Assembly: GCA_030549775.1 (NCBI GenBank)
Contig: CM060174.1
Location: forward strand, 28,834,117-28,898,116
From: Tamarix chinensis
Lineage: Eukaryota > Streptophyta > Magnoliopsida > Caryophyllales > Tamaricaceae
DNA: 64,000 nucleotides
Direction: 5' to 3'
This document shows positions 1 to 13,107 of this stretch, in pieces. Made by a program: the position numbers and the translations under genes. The notes under the pieces were generated by a model that ran no database searches, was not told the origin of the DNA, and was given only the letters and a program-made list of their open reading frames with translations. Numbering within the stretch: position 1 is the stretch's first letter; each line of letters begins with the position of its first letter.

Positions 1-174
1 CAGTACGCTACGTACTAAGTAATGTAACAATATAATCATAACCATGTTACACTATATGAATTTAGTCACATAGAAGAATAACTGTGCACAATAATATGAT
101 GTAAGATAATATTGATTCTAGAATCCCAATGTTAGATACAATCATAATTCATATTCTAATTTATGTTGAGTTTA

Positions 175-660
175 GGGATCCCATTATTCTTCATCTAGTG
201 GAATAGGCTAAGAACCTCTTTGAGCAAATTGCTCTTGAGCCACTATTATCATCTAGTGAAACAGACCAAACATATACTAGGTTAACATACTCTTAACCAC
301 TATTCTTAAACTAATAGAATGGTATAAAGCATCCTTCGGGTCAAAACACTCTTAAGATACTATTATCATTCGGTGGAATATACACAAGACCTCAGTCCTA
401 ACTTATGTTATCTTTCAGTTTAAATGATTAACATTTTATTCATTATTTTTTATCTCAAAATTATATTCTTTTTTACGTTAAGTCTAGGAACCACACTATT
501 CTTAATCTAGTAGAATGGACTAAAGCAACTATCAGGAAAAAATGCTCTTAAGCCACTATCATTATTAGGTAGAATAGACACACAACATCTCGGCCCCTAG
601 CTAACGTGACCTTCTACTTTAAATGCTTAGTATCTTATTCATTGTGGTATATCTCAAGAT
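175..660 (-). repeat. Degenerate tandem units in the old LTR
   Basis: Four to five loosely repeated units carry the core CCACTATTNTTNNNCTAGTNGAAT, followed by variants of CTCTTAAG. A larger period is visible too: the blocks at about 175-475 and 480-660 align over their whole length, including the shared tails around TTTAAATG and ATCTCAA. Position and core resemble the CCACTATTATAGCCGGTGGACC arrays of the younger LTRs, so this is probably their decayed counterpart. Confidence 0.5.
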
Positions 661-2236
661 CATAATTTATACACACAAGAAGGTATAAAATTCACACAAT
701 CCATCTTAACATAATTATTGGAAATACATAAAACACAGCCACATGAATATCAATACATTCACCAAGGAAAATTGTCATATTCCTCCTAAAAAACTCTAAT
801 TTCATAAGTTAAGCATAAATTATTTCTTAATACTCATTTTATCACCAAATTTTATTTCCATACTTAAATTATGATTAGTATTAACAACATACCAAAAAAT
901 CAAGTTCTAACTTCAGCATCTTAAACATATGATAACAGTCTGCCTCTAGGGTTACTATTTACAAATCCCAATGAAACCTTAATGCCATAAGTCAAACATA
1001 ACTTTTTCCATAAGACTTATATGAAAAAAAATTAATATAAATTCCTAAAATGACAATGGTCAAAATCCAACATTTTATGCATATAATAATGACCCTACCT
1101 CTAGGATTATTATTCCCAATTTAAACTATTTTATTATTTTATTGGACTTATACCATTCATAATCACTTCAAATATTTCAGATAATACATTTAACATATTT
1201 TAAACTAATTAACACATTAAAGTACCAAGGATTTCATATATAACCCATATTAATGAAATTTCTCTTAAGAAAGCTATAATACCCATATTTTCACAAAAAT
1301 CTTATGAGTTCTAATATGAATGATTTCAACCTCCAACCCATATCATCATAAAAATAATTAACCACTAGTATAAATATACATATAATTCAAACACAACCCA
1401 AATTAGATAAACTATTCATGCTAACCTTTTTTTCTTATAAAGCAAGGTTAACTAAATGATACTTATAAATGCATGCTTTTACATATTACTCATATTTCCA
1501 CAATATCACACACCATAGCATGCATCAAAATTATCAATCATGAAATTATCCATATAATAATACCAAACATGATATTTTATACAAATATATACATTGCACA
1601 TAAAACCCCTAGCTACAATATATATCCATAACAAAAGTGTCTTCGGTCTCAAAGAACATATGACCTTAGACTCCTCCTCCTCCTATAACACTAGAAAACC
1701 ATTTAAAATCCAAATATATAATAATATTAGCACTTAGGAAAATATCTAATAAAAACTAAGGAAAAGGAGGGAAGGAAAATTTAGATAACTAAAAAGTGGT
1801 ATGGCTCATATAGCATGGGATTGTGGTGAAAGGCACGATACAAAGATGGTGCACAATGGTGATAGGGTGGTTTATAGGGCATGCCAAGGTGGAGGACACA
1901 ACGGTGCATAAGACTGTCATGAGTTGTGAGAGGGAGGGCATGACTGTATGAGAGGGTGCATGGGTTATGTGCCTAAACAAAACCAATCAAAGAAAATTGG
2001 GGAGGGGAAAAAGGTGTGGTTTGGGGTGGTGATGGTTGGGTGACGACAAAGGAGGTCGATGGAGATGAGGTTGTTGGTTGCTAAGTTCAAGGTAGTGGTG
2101 CTTGGTGGTTGGTGATGATGAGTGGCGTGGTGATAGGCGGTGAAGAAAAGAGCAAGGAGAAGAAGGGTGAAAGGAGAAAGAGTCAGTTGGGATTCTCGAT
2201 GAAAAAGAAGGTAAGGGCAAGAGGAGAAGAGAAGAA

Positions 2237-2247
2237 GGGTATTTATA
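2237..2247 (-). promoter_or_regulatory. LTR TATA box
   Basis: The minus strand reads TATAAATACCC about 540 bp inside the LTR start. The solo LTR at 47687 has the same string (TATAAATACCC) at 48755. It marks the likely U3/R boundary of this LTR copy. Activity today is unlikely given the decay. Confidence 0.45.
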
Positions 2248-2964
2248 AGATGAAGTAAGGTAAGGGTCTAGGTTGAGGATGGATGTGTCGAATGGTAAGG
2301 GGATCATGGATTTGGCATGGCATAGTGAGGGAAGGTGTGTGTAGGTAGTGTAGGGGTGGGTGGCAGTGCAAGGGGCTGGGAAGTGTTATGGGTATAGGGG
2401 CGCAGGTTGTGTTAATGCATGGGTTGGAAAGGAAAGGAAAGGGAGAGGATTGCATGCAAGGAAAAGAGTGTGCATGGCGTGAAGGGGAAGGGGGAAGGGT
2501 TAGTCAGGTTAAGAAGGAAGAAGGGAAGAAAGAAAAGAAAAAAAATAAGGAAAATAAAGGGGGAAAGGGGGAAGAAAAAGGAAAAAGAGAAAAATAAATT
2601 TTTAGATTTAGGATTAGGATGTGTAAGTTTAAAAATTAGGGAATTTAGCTAAAAATTAATCTATCAATCATTTAGGGTCATGGTATGTGTATATATATAT
2701 ATGTAACGAAAAATTAAGATTAGGATTATGTTAAAGTATACATTAATTGAGATTATGATTAGATAAAATTTTAGGGTATTATAATTATGATTTATTTCAT
2801 GGGTATGAAGAGAGTGTAAGTGTATAGAGAGAAGTTCATCAAATTTGCATAATTCTGATGTTAGTAGTTAAAGCTATGGTTCAAGTTTTAGTAGTGTGAC
2901 TTTAGGTTCTAGAATCTCTCTTAAGCTCCTTTATGATTAATGTTTGGTGGACTAAGACATTTCT

Positions 2965-3249
2965 AGTGCACCACAAAAGACTGAGTTAGAAGATTATTTG
3001 GAGGAGCCTGTGATGCCATAGATGGACAACTTTGATGTCTTATCATGGTGAAAGATAACTTCCAAGTATCTAATTTTGCAAGGAATGATAAGGGACATAC
3101 TTGTCATCCCTATCCCTATAGTTGCTTATGAATCAGTTTTTAGTACAATTAGGAGATTTGTAAGGCCTCATCATAACCAATTACACTCAAAAGACTCTAG
3201 AAGCATTAAAGTATTGTATATATCGGCTTTGGGTTGCTATAAGGGATGA
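2965..3249 (+). pseudogene. hAT transposase C-terminal (hATC dimerisation) fragment
   Basis: One plus-strand frame reads as the conserved tail of a plant hAT transposase: EDYLEEPVMP, then DNFDVLSW, SKYLILQGMIRDILVIP, and VAYESVFSTIRRFV. In the family this is the hATC dimerisation region (YLEEP, FDIL-WW, ARDILAIP, VASE-AFS). Stops interrupt it at 3019 and at 3049; the second falls where the family has the second W of WW. No BED finger or catalytic core is visible upstream, so this is a 3' relic. It lies just outside the old LTR end at 2783. Confidence 0.8.
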
Positions 3250-4584
3250 AGTAATATTTACTTTTATACCTTTGATGTTTAAATAATTATAATATATCTA
3301 TTGTTATATTTGTTTTAGTTCTAATGTTCAATGTTTTTTTTTGTTAGATGATAATTGTACTACAAACTCAACTTATTATAAATCTACCTTGCAAAACGAA
3401 GAATCTAACTCTAATGTAAATGTGAGGTGACTTTTATTATAAATATTATTAGTGATTAAAAGATTTGATCATACTTAATTATTTTAATTATTTATGTATT
3501 CTTCTTTATGTGTTAGATGGATGCATAAGATAAAGAGGTCAGAGATGGAGAAGCTAATTATTGACGCATGGTAAGTTTTTTTTTAAATCTTATGTTGTAA
3601 TCAGTTGTTTATGAACCATACTGTCGAATTTTACTAAATTAATTGTTTGGTACTACTATTTATTATATATTATTTTTATGGTGCAATTATCAAGAGTTCA
3701 TGGGGTGGGAATTAGTTATGTGGAATTTTCAAAGCTCAAGACATATAGCTTCTTGTTGATTTTTTTTAGCTCGATAAACTTGCATTATTATATTTTAGTA
3801 ATTATTGATTTAAATTTTAATTATAGAAGTATTATTTTTTTTTACAAAAAAATATTATCGAATATGGTATTTTTGAGCCAGACTTAAATTACTGTTACTC
3901 GTTTGGTAATTTGGTGAATGATAATATTAATAATGAACTTGTGAAGTTGAAATTTTGATCTTGCTAGAGTGGTTTAAAATTTGATCCTATTACAACATAT
4001 TATTGAAATAATAGATTGTCTTATTAAAATGGTAGATTTTGTTGTTTGATAGGTTATTCAGAATATTGATGTTTTTCAAATTTTAAATATAAAAAAATTA
4101 AATGGATAATGGGTTTATTAGTTAGGTAACAAATTTATCATCAAATAATATCCATTGGATTATTTAAATAGGTAAACAAATCATCCATTTGATAATAAAT
4201 ATCCGACAAATATAAATATATTAACATATATCAATTCAAGAATGATTACATATCTAGATATAAAATACTTATTGAGTATGGGTATGCAGCTATCCACCCA
4301 AATTTACCTTATTTACTATCCTAGACTTGTAAATTGTGTCAATCACAAATTGTAACTACTTTGGACTTAGGGACAAAGTGTGTATTTGTTTTTTATCTCA
4401 TTATATTATTGTTTGAGGTAAATTTTCGATTCTTTATTTTATATATTATTTTAAAAATATCATTATATATATTATTTGTTATATTATTACTTTATAAGTA
4501 TGTCCAACTACTTTTTATTAAATATTTAAATAATCTTACACTATTATCCTTATATTCTTATTAATTATACTCACCCACCATCAC

Positions 4585-4642
<58 letters not shown>

Positions 4643-5885
4643 TAATGTTATTAAGTATTAATTATTTGTATATTATTTATAATAATATTAATATTTATTA
4701 TTCATCATGATAATTCTTATTGTTAACTAATAATAGAACAAAAATTAATTACTATCATCAAATAATTTGAATCAATATTATTTTTTATTAATTATTAATA
4801 TCAATTATTATTATTTATGATTATTAGTATTAATTGTTTTTATAATTATTATTCTTGACATGAATTATTTATTATTTAGATAATATTACGAACAGTAGTA
4901 CTTATAATTAATATAAATATTAATAATTATTATTTACTAATATTCTTATTATTATTAATTATTTGTATTCATTAGTGATTATTTATTATGAATACTAATT
5001 ATAATTATGATTAATTATTAATATCAATTATTATTCATCATTATTATTAAATAATTAATAATATTAATTATTAATAGTTGTTGTTGTTATTATTATTATT
5101 ATTATCTTTTAATAATTAGAACTATAGTTTCATATATTTATTATGAATACTAATCAATAATTATATTTTAATAACATTAACTATCAATTTTATAATTTTT
5201 AATATTAATATTAACTATTATTAGGAACTATTATTTACATATCAAATATCATATTGATTTAATTAATATCAATTGTATTACTAATTATTATTATTATTAT
5301 TATTATTAGTGTAGTATTTATTATTAAAACAAGTTATAAATTATTTATATATCAATTTGAAGAATATTGATAATAATTAATATCAATATGAATTATTATT
5401 ATCATCACAACTAATTATTATTATGAATCATAAATATTAATCATTAATATGCATATTAATAATAGTTATTAGTATCAATTATTTGTATTAGTTATATTAA
5501 TTCGTAATAACCTATTATATTATTAATAATTTTAATAACAATAATAATTAATATCAATAATATGAAATATTAATGTTTTGTATTAATTAATACACCTTAT
5601 TAAATAAAATCTATAAAAAAAATAAAAAAATATTATAAAAATAATTTTTATTAAAATAAGGAATGAACAAAATTATTAATATAAGTTAATTTATTTTAGA
5701 TCAGTTATAATGTCCAATACCATTATTATTTTAAATATAAATAAGATGTGTATCAAAAAATTTTATTATTAAGACACCTTAATACTTTAAATCATATCAG
5801 ATTTTAACTAGCAAAACAGACAAACACTAAATAAACCAACCTGACCACCACTTTATTAAGAGTTTTACATTCAACTAAGATCATA
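3250..5885. other. AT-rich intergenic DNA, no gene seen
   Basis: This stretch is strongly AT-rich and has no frame with coding character. From about 4560 to 5600 it is dominated by derivatives of ATT/TAA trinucleotides. The short open frames at 3678-3887 and 4334-4564 translate to low-complexity Leu/Ile/Tyr/Phe strings and are not supported as genes. Confidence 0.7.
4586..4642. repeat. (ATT)n microsatellite, about 19 uninterrupted units
   Basis: A perfect ATT run stands at the head of a further kilobase of imperfect ATT-rich sequence, which suggests an old expanded microsatellite that has degraded. Confidence 0.95.
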
Positions 5886-6339
5886 TTCCATAATTGAACT
5901 GGTATTTACTTTGGAAAGATCTTAGGCACGTTGCACATGTGCACCATTATAAGGGCAAAATTACTTCACAACCACTAAATGAAATTGTACTTGAGCAGTC
6001 TGCGAGTCGAAGGCCGAAGACATTAAACTATTTCATAATCGATAAAGAGAACAGCACGATAACACGGGCCAACGGACCTGCACGCTTATCATTGAGTTGG
6101 GACAATCTTCCTTTCCCGGTTCCTTGATACGCATAGAACATCGTGAAATGACCTATGATGAAGCTGAGATCAACAGGCTTTAGTCTCTGCAGCTTCAACG
6201 GAACCAAAAACGGAAAGCAAAAGGAGGTACGGAAAAAAGATTCTACTATAGAATATTTCAAGTTTCTTCGGCAAAAATCCAACATCCCATGAAAGACCCG
6301 CAGATAAATTGTCAGAAAAACTTATAAAAATCAACGAAA
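5886..6339 (-). other. 3' flank and probable 3' UTR of ABCI1
   Basis: The stretch downstream of the ABCI1 stop has more balanced composition than the DNA beyond it, as expected for a transcribed 3' UTR. Frames open on either strand here (5894-6127 plus, 6028-6285 minus) have no family resemblance. I see no clear plant poly(A) signal that fixes the end. Confidence 0.4.
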
Positions 6340-7065
6340 CTAGGCCCACTCTCCCCGATCAAGCATATCTACCAAGGTCATCTTCCTTGGGAATCTTGGA
6401 GGCAACCTTAAATACATAGCATCCTGAATCTGAATGGGCAAGTGGGTAGCAACAAACACAATACCACCATTTTTTCGGTGTTCGGCAATTATAAATTCCA
6501 ATAACTTCACACCATCGTCATCCATAGCAACAGACGGCTCATCTAGCAACCAAATCGGCCTGTCAATTGCCAGCAGCCTAGCAAGTTGCAGCCTTTTTCG
6601 CTGACCAGCCGAAAGCATTCTCGACTTCTCTTTTACCAATCTCCCAAGCCCCATAAGCTCCAGGGCAGGTAACGATCTCCCTACTTTGCCTTCAAGCACT
6701 TCAAACCATTGAACATTATCCAGAACGGTGAATTTGTCTTTGATTGCATCTTTAAGGGAAACCCAACCCAGCTGATTCTTATATTGCTGGAAAACACCAG
6801 AGTCAGTTATGTCATGACCATTCCAAAGGATCTCACCAGCAGAAGGTTTGGAAAATCCAGCTAACATGCGTAGAAAAGTGCTTTTACCAGACCCATTTGC
6901 TCCTGTCAGGACAAGGGCACCACCATCATGTACGGACACGTTTATGTGACGAAGAATTTGTTGAGCATTTCGCATACAAGATACATTGTTGAGAAGGATT
7001 CGAGGAAGAGGTGGTCTGCGAAGGGATGCTTGCATAGTTGCATGCAAAGTATACCGATTAACCAC
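6340..7065 (-). CDS. ABCI1: ABC transporter I family member 1 / cytochrome c biogenesis ATP-binding protein CcmA
   Basis: This is the soluble ATPase of the CcmAB(CD) system I exporter. It works with mitochondrially encoded CcmB and CcmC at the inner membrane and drives release of haem-loaded CcmE during cytochrome c maturation. The 241-residue frame holds one complete nucleotide-binding domain: Walker A GANGSGKST (55-63), signature LSAGQ (151-155), Walker B IWLLDEP (171-177) with catalytic Glu176, and H-loop His208. The C-terminal LPPRFPRKMTLVDMLDR is typical of plant homologues. Those usually run about 230 residues and start near the second Met (position 11, base 7035), so the first ten codons may be untranslated. 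The coding part is one exon with no stop or frameshift, and it looks functional. It is the only intact host gene in the window. Confidence 0.95.
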   Translation of the reverse strand: MVNRYTLHATMQASLRRPPLPRILLNNVSCMRNAQQILRHINVSVHDGGALVLTGANGSGKSTFLRMLAGFSKPSAGEILWNGHDITDSGVFQQYKNQLGWVSLKDAIKDKFTVLDNVQWFEVLEGKVGRSLPALELMGLGRLVKEKSRMLSAGQRKRLQLARLLAIDRPIWLLDEPSVAMDDDGVKLLEFIIAEHRKNGGIVFVATHLPIQIQDAMYLRLPPRFPRKMTLVDMLDRGEWA

Positions 7066-9986
7066 AAAAAAGCCGCACTAATTGCGGGAAACCTGATGGA
7101 ATAGCAACAGTAAAAACCCTGCAATTGAGCGATATCAGACATAGAAACAAAATAAATTTTTGATTCTACAATAGGAAACAATGGATCACATGAATGCCCA
7201 TAGAATTGGATTATTTTTCACAGCTCCTACAATTAAATACAATCATTGCCATCCCAGATGTAAATTTCTGGTCACAAAGTCTCAACAACAATAAGATGTA
7301 CCACTCATATTGAAGGACATAGTATATATCTATTATTTTTTAAGAAAGCACGTTATAGAAGAAACATTTGCTCACGGTATTAAAGGAGTGCTCAATTAAA
7401 CACAGGCAATACTCCTTTTATTTTGTTAAAATATGGCAATAGCACAAGCTGCGCAGCCTTTTCCACACAACTCAACAAATACATTTTCCTTTTATTATTG
7501 CTCCCTCCATAGTCCATCCCACATTTTTCACACCAGTTTGAAAATTAATGAAATAAAGAAAACAGTCAAACTAACATTAACTATAGTGCTAGGTAATTAG
7601 TTTAAAGTTGTATAACTCATCTGTCTCAACTTCATTAATAGAGAGTTTTTTATGGAACTTGAATGGTATGCATGAAATTCCTTAATAGATAAAGCCATAT
7701 ACTAGGAGTAACAGTATTTAATGTCTTATTAATAGAACTCTTGCAAACATTTTGAAACAACTTAAAATAGAACAACTTGCAAATAACATGGGTCAGAGGA
7801 AGCACTAGCGTCTTGGTGCATGTGACCCATTTTGTATGTTAGTATAGCTTTTTATCTTTCAGTCAAGGATGCAACAATTTAGCATTGATCATCATGGGGA
7901 AACGGTGTGCAACTCTTGAAATAAAACCCAAACAATGAACCAATCTGATGGAATTAAAGGTCCATTGTAGTGAAGTCAATAGATAGTGGACAACTAACCA
8001 CATAAGGCTCATTAAACGCGGTCAACAGTGGTCTACCATTCACCAACAGCTTCAAATACTGCAGCAACATGGAAATGAAGTATATAAACATGTTATAGTA
8101 TAAAGATGGATAGCCAAAATTAGCCATCTAATAGATATATAAACATGTTATATAGCCAGACAATATTAAAAAAATTTAACCAACTAGTCCACATCAATTA
8201 ACTTGACTACTAGTTCTAGTACAAAATTACTACGAAAATAAAAATAAACAAACAATAATAACACTAAATATCTGAGGTGCTGTTTGGGAAAATAATATGA
8301 GAAGCTAGACTAAAAGTGCACAAGAGTGAAATGAAGTAACAATTTGTCCAAGCGACTCGTAGATGAGTGTCGTTGAAGTACTATCTACAATGAGTTGCAT
8401 AAAAAAAAAGTGAAATTATCAGCCATGTTTCACAATATAACTCACATTAAATTTTTTAAGTTGCTTCAAAATATGCCACATTATGGAAACTTATAGAAAT
8501 TAGTAGTTGTGTTTCCCATTATATCCTTTTATTCTCTCTTTATCAATTAGTGGTCAAATTTCCAAAGCACAATAGTCATTATAGGCATCATATTTCCTCA
8601 ATTTTATAATTTCCAAATTTGTGTGCCCAAACCAAATATGACCTATATTGTCAAATGAAGGGAGTAGTTTATTTGACTAGCCAATATCATTAGCAGTTCA
8701 TGCAAAGATGTTTAGTAAAATCATTAATAGGGATTTGATCGTTTGAATGCGTCAAATAACATAGAACAACAATACATAATTTTAACTAATAATTGAACTA
8801 TCTTGCCTTATAAGTTTATATAAACAAGTTATATGATCCTCAATATATAAAAATAAAAACATCATTTAATCTTTCATTTTTCAAACTTATTAACTTTTTA
8901 ATAAATTAATGTGGGTTTGGAAAATAAGTATATTAGACTGGTTTGAAAGGTTTTAAACAATTTGAACCTTCACAAATAATTTGAATGACCATCATAGAAG
9001 GTATTATTAAAGTTTATATTTGTAAAACCAATTAATAGTAAGAGATGGCCTATAAAATGAATATATTCAAACACTGTCAATGCAAAATGAATATATTTGT
9101 AGGGATTCCAAACAAGTAGTTAAGAAGAAAAACCCTAGGCTCAATGAGAAACGGCGAAAGACCCAATGACCACTAATTCAAAACGACACCACCAATTTTG
9201 GACCGTGAAACTGAGCTGTGTTCTATCAAATACTAAGTTTGACTAGTTCGGCTGGTTTTGGCCATCCTAACCAGCTGAATCAGTTTTTCTTGGGCGGTAT
9301 ACTAATAGGGGATTTCAGAGTGCACCATATGGTATAGTATTAGTACGGATTCCAGTCAGATTGACCACCCCGATCTGGTTTTTGAAACATTTATTTGCAC
9401 TGTGAAGGCCCCGTTGTCTAGCCATTCAATAATATGAGAAGTGAAGGAATCATCTAGAAATAGGGAACTCTTGAGTGTGAGAAGTTGAGTAAGGGCATAA
9501 ATCTAGTTTCCCGAAACATAACAAATAGATGTATAAAATGCTGCTCCTATGAACGTCTATCTAAATTTGATGGATCTGCCATTTTTGGTACAAAATGCCT
9601 GATTTGAGTTATTCACCAAAAAGAACACAGATCAGTGGAATTTGTTATATTTGACTCAATCTCCTAAACTCCAATCAAAACTCTCTTTACCAAACAAGGC
9701 TGATGTATTTCACAATTTTGGATACATGCATTTGTCCTTTATTTATACTTTATTGTGCTTTCGTAATTTGCCTGAAAAGTAAGGATAATTTGAGTATTTA
9801 CCAAAAAAAACTCAGGTTCCTCCTACACTATATGAAAAAAGAATTTATGCGATTATTATGTTGCCAAATAAAGCCGAAGTTTGGTTTCTAGCTCCTACAA
9901 CAACAATTAACCACAAATTTTGAATAATTTAAATAGAAGTATCAATTACATCAACGAAAATTAATACCACAATTTGATTAACTGAC

Positions 9987-10130
9987 CTCAGTAGCTGCAA
10001 CAGATGGTTGGCAGCCTGCTACAAAGGCAGCAGATTTATTGGTCTCCAATGAGGCGTCAATAGAAGAAGAGCTTAGCAAGCAATAGCCAATAAATCCAGC
10101 GAAGCAAGCAGCAGGCTGGCGTAGCAACAA
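9987..10130 (-). other. Candidate exon, unknown
   Basis: The minus strand is open here with compositionally ordinary residues (for example FAGFIGYCLLSSSSIDASLE, then AAFVAGCQPSVAATE). It runs into a plausible donor GAG/GTCAG at 9987/9986. The stretch is clearly less AT-rich than its surroundings. I recognise no protein family. It may be a spliced 5'-UTR exon of ABCI1 or a relic. Confidence 0.25.
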
Positions 10131-10380
10131 ACAGAAATCAATACATAGCAGGCAACTCAGTATAAGGCTCATAACACACTGGTAGTATGAGTAACGGCTT
10201 GACAAGCCACATGAACAGAGCTCGAATTACAAGTCCATGTTATCCCCATATAGTACATTATAAAAACATGAAATACAACTAGATAATACACATAACAAAA
10301 ATTTAACAGGATAACTAGTCTCCTATAATCTTCACCAGACCAAATCAACAAAAATTATGAAAAATAAGGTAAACATCAAA

Positions 10381-10416
10381 TAGTAGTAGCAGCAGTAGCA
10401 GTAGTAGTAATAATAC
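10381..10416. repeat. TAG/CAG trinucleotide microsatellite
   Basis: About a dozen units of TAG, CAG and TAA follow one another with no other base pattern. It is a simple repeat in non-coding DNA. Confidence 0.85.
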
Positions 10417-11005
10417 ATTAAAATTTTATTAAATCACTAATCAGATCATATAATATCTCACTGGCAAATTAGACTACGAGAATGGGCCCTCCATCAATTA
10501 ACTTAGTCCTTGTTTGGCTGTCACTTTTTATCCATAATTACTTCTTAAAAAAAACTACCTTTAGAAACTATTTTTTTGAAATATAGTTGTTTGTTTCTAC
10601 TTTCTTAACAATATTAGTTATTTAAATAACTACTTGTTGTATTTGATTAGTGTTCGATTTTCTTTTCTTACCCTACATAATTACTTTCTATCTTTCCATT
10701 GTCATTTTTTTCCTTTTTAGTGTTGATACTAAAATAGTTTTATTGTTAAATTGTTGCTATTTTTTTCCTATTATTATTGTTGTTGTTTTTGTTATGTTTT
10801 TATCAGTATTATTTTTCACATGATTACTTTTTAGCTTCTTCTTGTTGTTGTTGTTATTACATTTAATTCATAAGTATTAATTCATCATCCAAATTTAATA
10901 AAGTTAAATAAACAATAAAATTTAGAAAATAATACAATCAAAATATACGTTAAGATTATTACACCCATAATAGACATAATAAACATGAATTGTTTAGTGA
11001 TGAGC

Positions 11006-11140
11006 CTAGTCAGTATCCTTAGCAATGCTACGACGTATCATTTCTATTTCTATAGCAGCTCTAACCTCTACTTGTCCTACATCTCTATTCATTAGCTTAA
11101 ATACCTTCTTTGAAGCATCAATGGGCACAAACCTTGCAAA
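11006..11140 (-). pseudogene. Orphan terminal coding exon, unknown family
   Basis: On the minus strand, an acceptor TTAG at 11141-11144 is followed by 44 open codons and TAG. The peptide looks like real protein: FVPIDASKKVFKLMNRD, then GQVEVRAAIEIEMIRRSI and AKDTD. It has the charge and helix pattern of a short amphipathic C-terminus. I cannot name the family. The sequence to about 11470 is also less AT-rich and may hold more of the gene, but I could not follow a frame through it. It could be the last exon of a gene broken by the insertions to its right. Confidence 0.4.
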
Positions 11141-11482
11141 CTAACCAACGCACTTCCTTCATACAATTCCCCTTGAAATCTTGATTTTTGCACCATTATA
11201 AACATATGCTCAAGTAATCATAAATTGGAGCTTAGAGAAGACGTGGTTGTAATTAAGCTTCAAAAGGTGAACTCTTAGCCTTACATAATAGCTCCAAACC
11301 ATCATGTTGAATGCATGAGAAGAGATCAAATGTAGCATGTGTATCACCTTTGTGGCCATACACAGAGAAATATATTCTATGAAATCAAATACGTCTCTCC
11401 TATATCATCAATAACTCTCATAGAGAAATCAAAGGACTGTACGCAGTGCCCATACATCGATATCAATGCATTTGTTGTTGGT

Positions 11483-11955
11483 GTTTATGAAAAGTAACAG
11501 CCATAAGTAACAATAGATATTAATTGATATTTTAATATATATTTTATATCCCTTTTAATTAATCTTGAACATTATCCCATCTAAATAGTGCAGATTTTTG
11601 GCTCAATATCTATTTAGATGAGATCCACTCTTTTAGCTATCCAATTATGGTACTAAATACATTTGATTTTTGAATTCACATGTTTTTATCACTAACAACA
11701 ACTAATCACTATTCTTTAAAAAAAATTAAAAAAAAAAGACATTGGGAACTACAGCATTCAAGTTTGAATTATTTATACATTGATAGCACATTAATGCCTT
11801 AATGTCTTGTATATCAGTGCTTACTAACATCTTTGATTTGTACATTAGCACCTTAGTGTTTTATTGTCTTTCATTAGCCACCCATATTTTAAGATTCTGG
11901 TTTAATGATGCTAATAAAAGGCTATTTTAAAATCAAAAGGGTGCACTTAACAAGT
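11483..11955. repeat. 470-bp dispersed repeat, copy 1
   Basis: This segment matches 19290-19775 in the same orientation over nearly its whole length, with perhaps 80% identity by eye. It holds an 11-bp stem, CATCTAAATAG (11578-11588) with CTATTTAGATG (11610-11620), around a 21-base loop. No ORF, LTR signature or clear terminal inverted repeat identifies its class. The younger chromovirus lies between the two copies. Confidence 0.75.
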
Positions 11956-13107
11956 TGTAGCAGGTAACAAACAACACAAATTATCAAGAATATGTATAAA
12001 AACAAATATTGTTAAATGAACTATGCATACAACAAAGCCAACAACATTACAAAAAAAAAGGATAATTATGAACTAAATAAAAATTAGTAAACAAAACATC
12101 ATAAATTGAATAATTTGTTTTACTCTTAGACTTTTATATGTATTTTTCTTTCCAACAATCAATTTCTCTAGTAACTCACTCTTCATTCCTTTGTATTAAT
12201 TGGTTCTCAATATATAAAGTTAGGGAAGAAATATAATAAAAATAAGAGGGAAATAGATTTTAAAGTAAATAGTTAAAAATTATAGTCAGTATGTAGAATC
12301 TTAAGATTTTATGTGAGATTTTATTGATTCTACATAAGATCCTACCACGATTCTACTTGATTTTGTGACTTTTCTATTATAGAATTGTAGACTCGTAAAA
12401 TTCGAATCGGAAGAGTAAGAACTATAAGTAGGTCTTAAATTTGTGTTTGAATATAATAAATTTGTATGTGGTGGGCTATTTGTTTTAGATACTATTTAAA
12501 TAAATGGTAATGCTAGCAAACTTATATATCCTGAAAGGCAAAAACAACAACAAAACCAAAGAAACAAACTATGATGTTGTTTGATTGTACCATTCCTGCA
12601 CTTCAGTAGCCTACCGTTGATTCCCCCCCCCCAAATGATAAGGCCATTAGACAGATAATAGTGCTATAAATTATAATGTTGTTGGAAACATTTGATATAA
12701 GCATCACTAATTGAGTAGAAGAATTATAGATTAACATGACTCCAAATAGGTTGTGATGGTTATTGCTGGATCTATCAATTCCATATTTTGCATCGGAATA
12801 TCAAATAATATAATTATGGGAATTATTCATGAGCTTGTAATTACATACGGTCTATGTCCATGAACTAATATAATGTTGGTATTCCATCCAACTAATGGAG
12901 CAACTAAGTTTGATTACAAGAAATATTAATTTATTTCTCTTGAGTTGACAAATCAAGAGATTTAACGGTTTGGAAACCTTAAGGAGATGGGACATTGTAG
13001 GGGTAGTGTTATCTCCACCGAACATGTGAAATCAAAGAGAAATTTTGTTGATCCTTTAAGAGTGTTAACCAGGAAAGCAATCCTGGATATATAAAAGGAG
13101 AATGGGG

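Larger units (their letters stand above)
1..2783 (-). mobile_element. Old copy of the giant LTR family, cut by the window edge
   Basis: Read on the minus strand, this stretch has the same layout as the two clear 5-kb solo LTRs at 47687 and 54554. It opens with TATAATACCC at 2783, has a TATA box about 540 bp in, then a C- and T-rich leader (about 2240-1790), an AT-rich middle, and a degenerate tandem array near the far end (175-660). The 3' end would lie left of base 1. No open coding region in it looks real; the reading frames over 1789-2600 translate simple purine- or pyrimidine-rich DNA. The family assignment rests on layout and short shared motifs, not on an alignment. Confidence 0.55.

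Noticed and set aside
6340..7065. Transfer of mitochondrial DNA (NUMT) as source of ccmA
   Set aside because: In flowering plants this subunit is nuclear-encoded. The frame is intact and no mitochondrial genes flank it.
9090..9420. Retroelement-like text (ACTAGTTCGGCTGGTTTTGGCC and relatives)
   Set aside because: It is suggestive of a decayed element, but I found no ends, repeats or coding frame to support a call.
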